From a virus: 36,961 bases of DNA. How positions within the stretch are numbered: the stretch's first letter is position 1; each line of letters starts with the position of its first letter. Positions 35,872 through 36,961 of the stretch are shown one piece after another. Under the pieces are notes generated by a model that saw only the letters and a program-made list of their open reading frames with translations, had not been told where the DNA came from and ran no database searches. The position numbers were made by a program, and so were the translations under genes. The DNA lies in IMG/VR virus record IMGVR_UViG_3300035181_001968, positions 1 through 36,961 of that record; one strand, given 5' to 3'.

Positions 35872-36634
35872 ACAATATATTCAAGAAGCATCAGTAATTC
35901 CGATTAAATCGACTCAACTTGATCTACAAGAAGTAGAAGAAATTATTAAAAAGAACTGTTCTGATTCGTTGTGGATGTTTAAACGCAGAAGAACAATATG
36001 GAGAGGTGAAAATGATCTGAATTCAATTTTAGGAAAAGATGGAGTTGCTATCATTGACATAACAAAATCAGAGCGGAAAAGTCAAAATACAAGTAATTGG
36101 TACACGTTAATCATCGACAATAGTCCAAAATATAAAGACTTTCCAAAAAGAAGTCAATCGCTAATTTGTTCGAGTAATATAGAAATTGCTAAAGCATTCG
36201 GGCCCCCTATGGCAATCATACCATTTAATAGCGCTAAAATTGGAGTAGTTAATACTCCAGATATGTGGAATAAATCAGTTATTATAGGCGGCAAAAAAAT
36301 GGACGTCGAAGTAGCAAATAAGGTTTTTAATCCGCTTAAAAAATTTGGGCTTTCTGATACCAATTGGCAGTCATTCATCGATTTTGACAAAAAACTAAAA
36401 ACCGACAAAAAATTTAGAGAGGAAGTAGAAGATGATGCTGAAAGCAAACCTTTAAAGAGCTTATTTGATGATTTTGTTGTCAAAATTAGAGGACTATATG
36501 ACAATCTAGGATTCGAATTGCTAACTCCAAAACAATATGAAGAAAGAACAAAGAAAAGACGACGCGAAACAGAAATGTGGATTGGTGGAAAAGTCGTGGC
36601 TCTTAGTAAAGAAGTTTTTGAAACAATATTATAA
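35858..36634 (+). CDS. putative injected ADP-ribosyltransferase, copy 4
   Basis: 258 residues with a normal ATG (35858), unlike the TTG of copies 1-3. It is the most diverged copy: MFKRRRTIWRGENDLN, RSQSLICSSNIEIAKAFGPP, MWNKSVIIGGKKMDVEVANKVFNPL and KKRRRETEMWIGGKVVALSKEVF. R, S and ExE positions remain. It ends earlier (FETIL-stop) and does not overlap the next gene; 11 bases containing GAGTTC separate them, so the array's overlap pattern breaks here. Confidence 0.63.
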   Translation: MKTFKQYIQEASVIPIKSTQLDLQEVEEIIKKNCSDSLWMFKRRRTIWRGENDLNSILGKDGVAIIDITKSERKSQNTSNWYTLIIDNSPKYKDFPKRSQSLICSSNIEIAKAFGPPMAIIPFNSAKIGVVNTPDMWNKSVIIGGKKMDVEVANKVFNPLKKFGLSDTNWQSFIDFDKKLKTDKKFREEVEDDAESKPLKSLFDDFVVKIRGLYDNLGFELLTPKQYEERTKKRRRETEMWIGGKVVALSKEVFETIL

Positions 36635-36645
36635 CGAGTTCAAAA

Positions 36646-36961
36646 ATGAAAACATTTAGACAATATATTCAAGAAGCAGATCAGAGTTTTGACCTGGATA
36701 AGTTCAAAGAAGATTGCAATTTCTTCTTGACAAAATTAAAAGGAACTCATGGAAAAGATCTTTTATACCATGGAACCCACAAGTTACCTAGCGGTGATTT
36801 TGAAATACGCCAATTTCAAGAAAGAACAGGGCCCAAAGATTCAACCAAATATTCACATGACCAATTGAACAAGATGTTTGTCAAAAAATTTGGAGTGAAG
36901 GCTCGCAATTGGTTATTTGTTACTGGACGGTTGTCATATGCCTTCGATTATGCAAAGAATG
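36646..36961 (+). CDS. different ADP-ribosyltransferase-like protein with the same targeting peptide (3' end outside window)
   Basis: It starts MKTFRQYIQEA like the four upstream genes, then diverges at once (DQSFDLDKFKEDCNFF). The visible 105 residues contain DLLYHGTHKL, EIRQFQERTGPKDS, HDQLNKMFVKKFGVKARNWLFVTG and YAFDYAKN. LYHGT and LFVTG...A.DYA are typical of the first and second motifs of ADP-ribosyltransferases with an H- or R-type entry motif. The ribosome binding site context GAGTTCAAAA is the same as for the copies. The active-site glutamate would lie beyond the window. Probably another packaged effector. Confidence 0.6.
   Translation, partial: MKTFRQYIQEADQSFDLDKFKEDCNFFLTKLKGTHGKDLLYHGTHKLPSGDFEIRQFQERTGPKDSTKYSHDQLNKMFVKKFGVKARNWLFVTGRLSYAFDYAKN

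Noticed and set aside
1-36961. CRISPR array
   Set aside because: No regularly spaced direct repeats of suitable length were seen. The repeats present are the effector gene copies, the fibre 33-mer and the two guide scaffolds.

Overview
This window is part of the genome of a large, T4-like tailed phage (myovirus), probably of a Gram-negative host. The main evidence is a T4-type RNA ligase 1, dNMP kinase, thymidylate synthase, MazG-like pyrophosphatase, Nudix hydrolase, tail-fibre cassette, large tRNA cluster, T4-like early promoters (TTTACT, 16-17 nt, TATAAT or TAAAAT) and T4-like late promoters (ATAAATA). Gene order does not fix the species. The combination of a phage PARP, many tRNAs and AT-rich DNA recalls the large Vibrio/Aeromonas T4 relatives, but that is only an impression.

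Layout. 1-9500: the 3' end of an IscB gene abuts a dNMP kinase. Next come a secreted nuclease, RNA ligase 1, a complete PARP (WGR, helical and catalytic domains), a Nudix hydrolase, small unknown genes, a MazG-like enzyme, an orphan TnpB-type guide-RNA scaffold and thymidylate synthase. 9500-18650: tail-fibre/receptor-binding cassette with shuffled small beta domains, then two NlpC/P60-like (YiiX-type) enzymes and a terminator. 18680-28000: a conserved unknown protein, then about 25 tRNA or tRNA-like elements interspersed with small genes, a frameshifted vWA gene and a truncated TnpB element. 28000-33400: UvrD-like helicase, PanD (aspartate 1-decarboxylase), membrane and secreted proteins, an outer-membrane-barrel-like protein, two more tRNA loci and one minus-strand gene. 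33500-end: four tandem copies of an ADP-ribosyltransferase-like gene plus a fifth, different one. All five begin with the same MKTF(K/R)QYIQEA peptide, which looks like a T4-type capsid-targeting sequence with an I-x-E|A prohead-protease site. They are therefore probably packaged and injected effectors.

The most unusual content is in the tRNA region. Two adjacent tRNAs are circularly permuted (3' half before 5' half), each with extra long-range helices beyond the anticodon stem. A third tRNA-like element appears interrupted in the anticodon arm and is clamped by a 23-bp flanking helix. Five other tRNAs (Asp, Glu, His, Lys, Phe) share concerted changes in the tertiary core: U8 is lost, D-loop GG becomes AG, and T-loop TTC becomes RGC. 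Every canonical tRNA here with a readable D-loop keeps GG together with T55-C56. A T4-type anticodon-loop RNA ligase lies in the same window, so ligase-assisted maturation of broken tRNAs is a testable idea.

A second theme is ADP-ribosylation: a PARP and a neighbouring Nudix enzyme at one end, and an array of putative injected ADP-ribosyltransferases at the other. A third is relics of RNA-guided nucleases: one IscB end and two TnpB-type guide scaffolds, with no complete nuclease in view.
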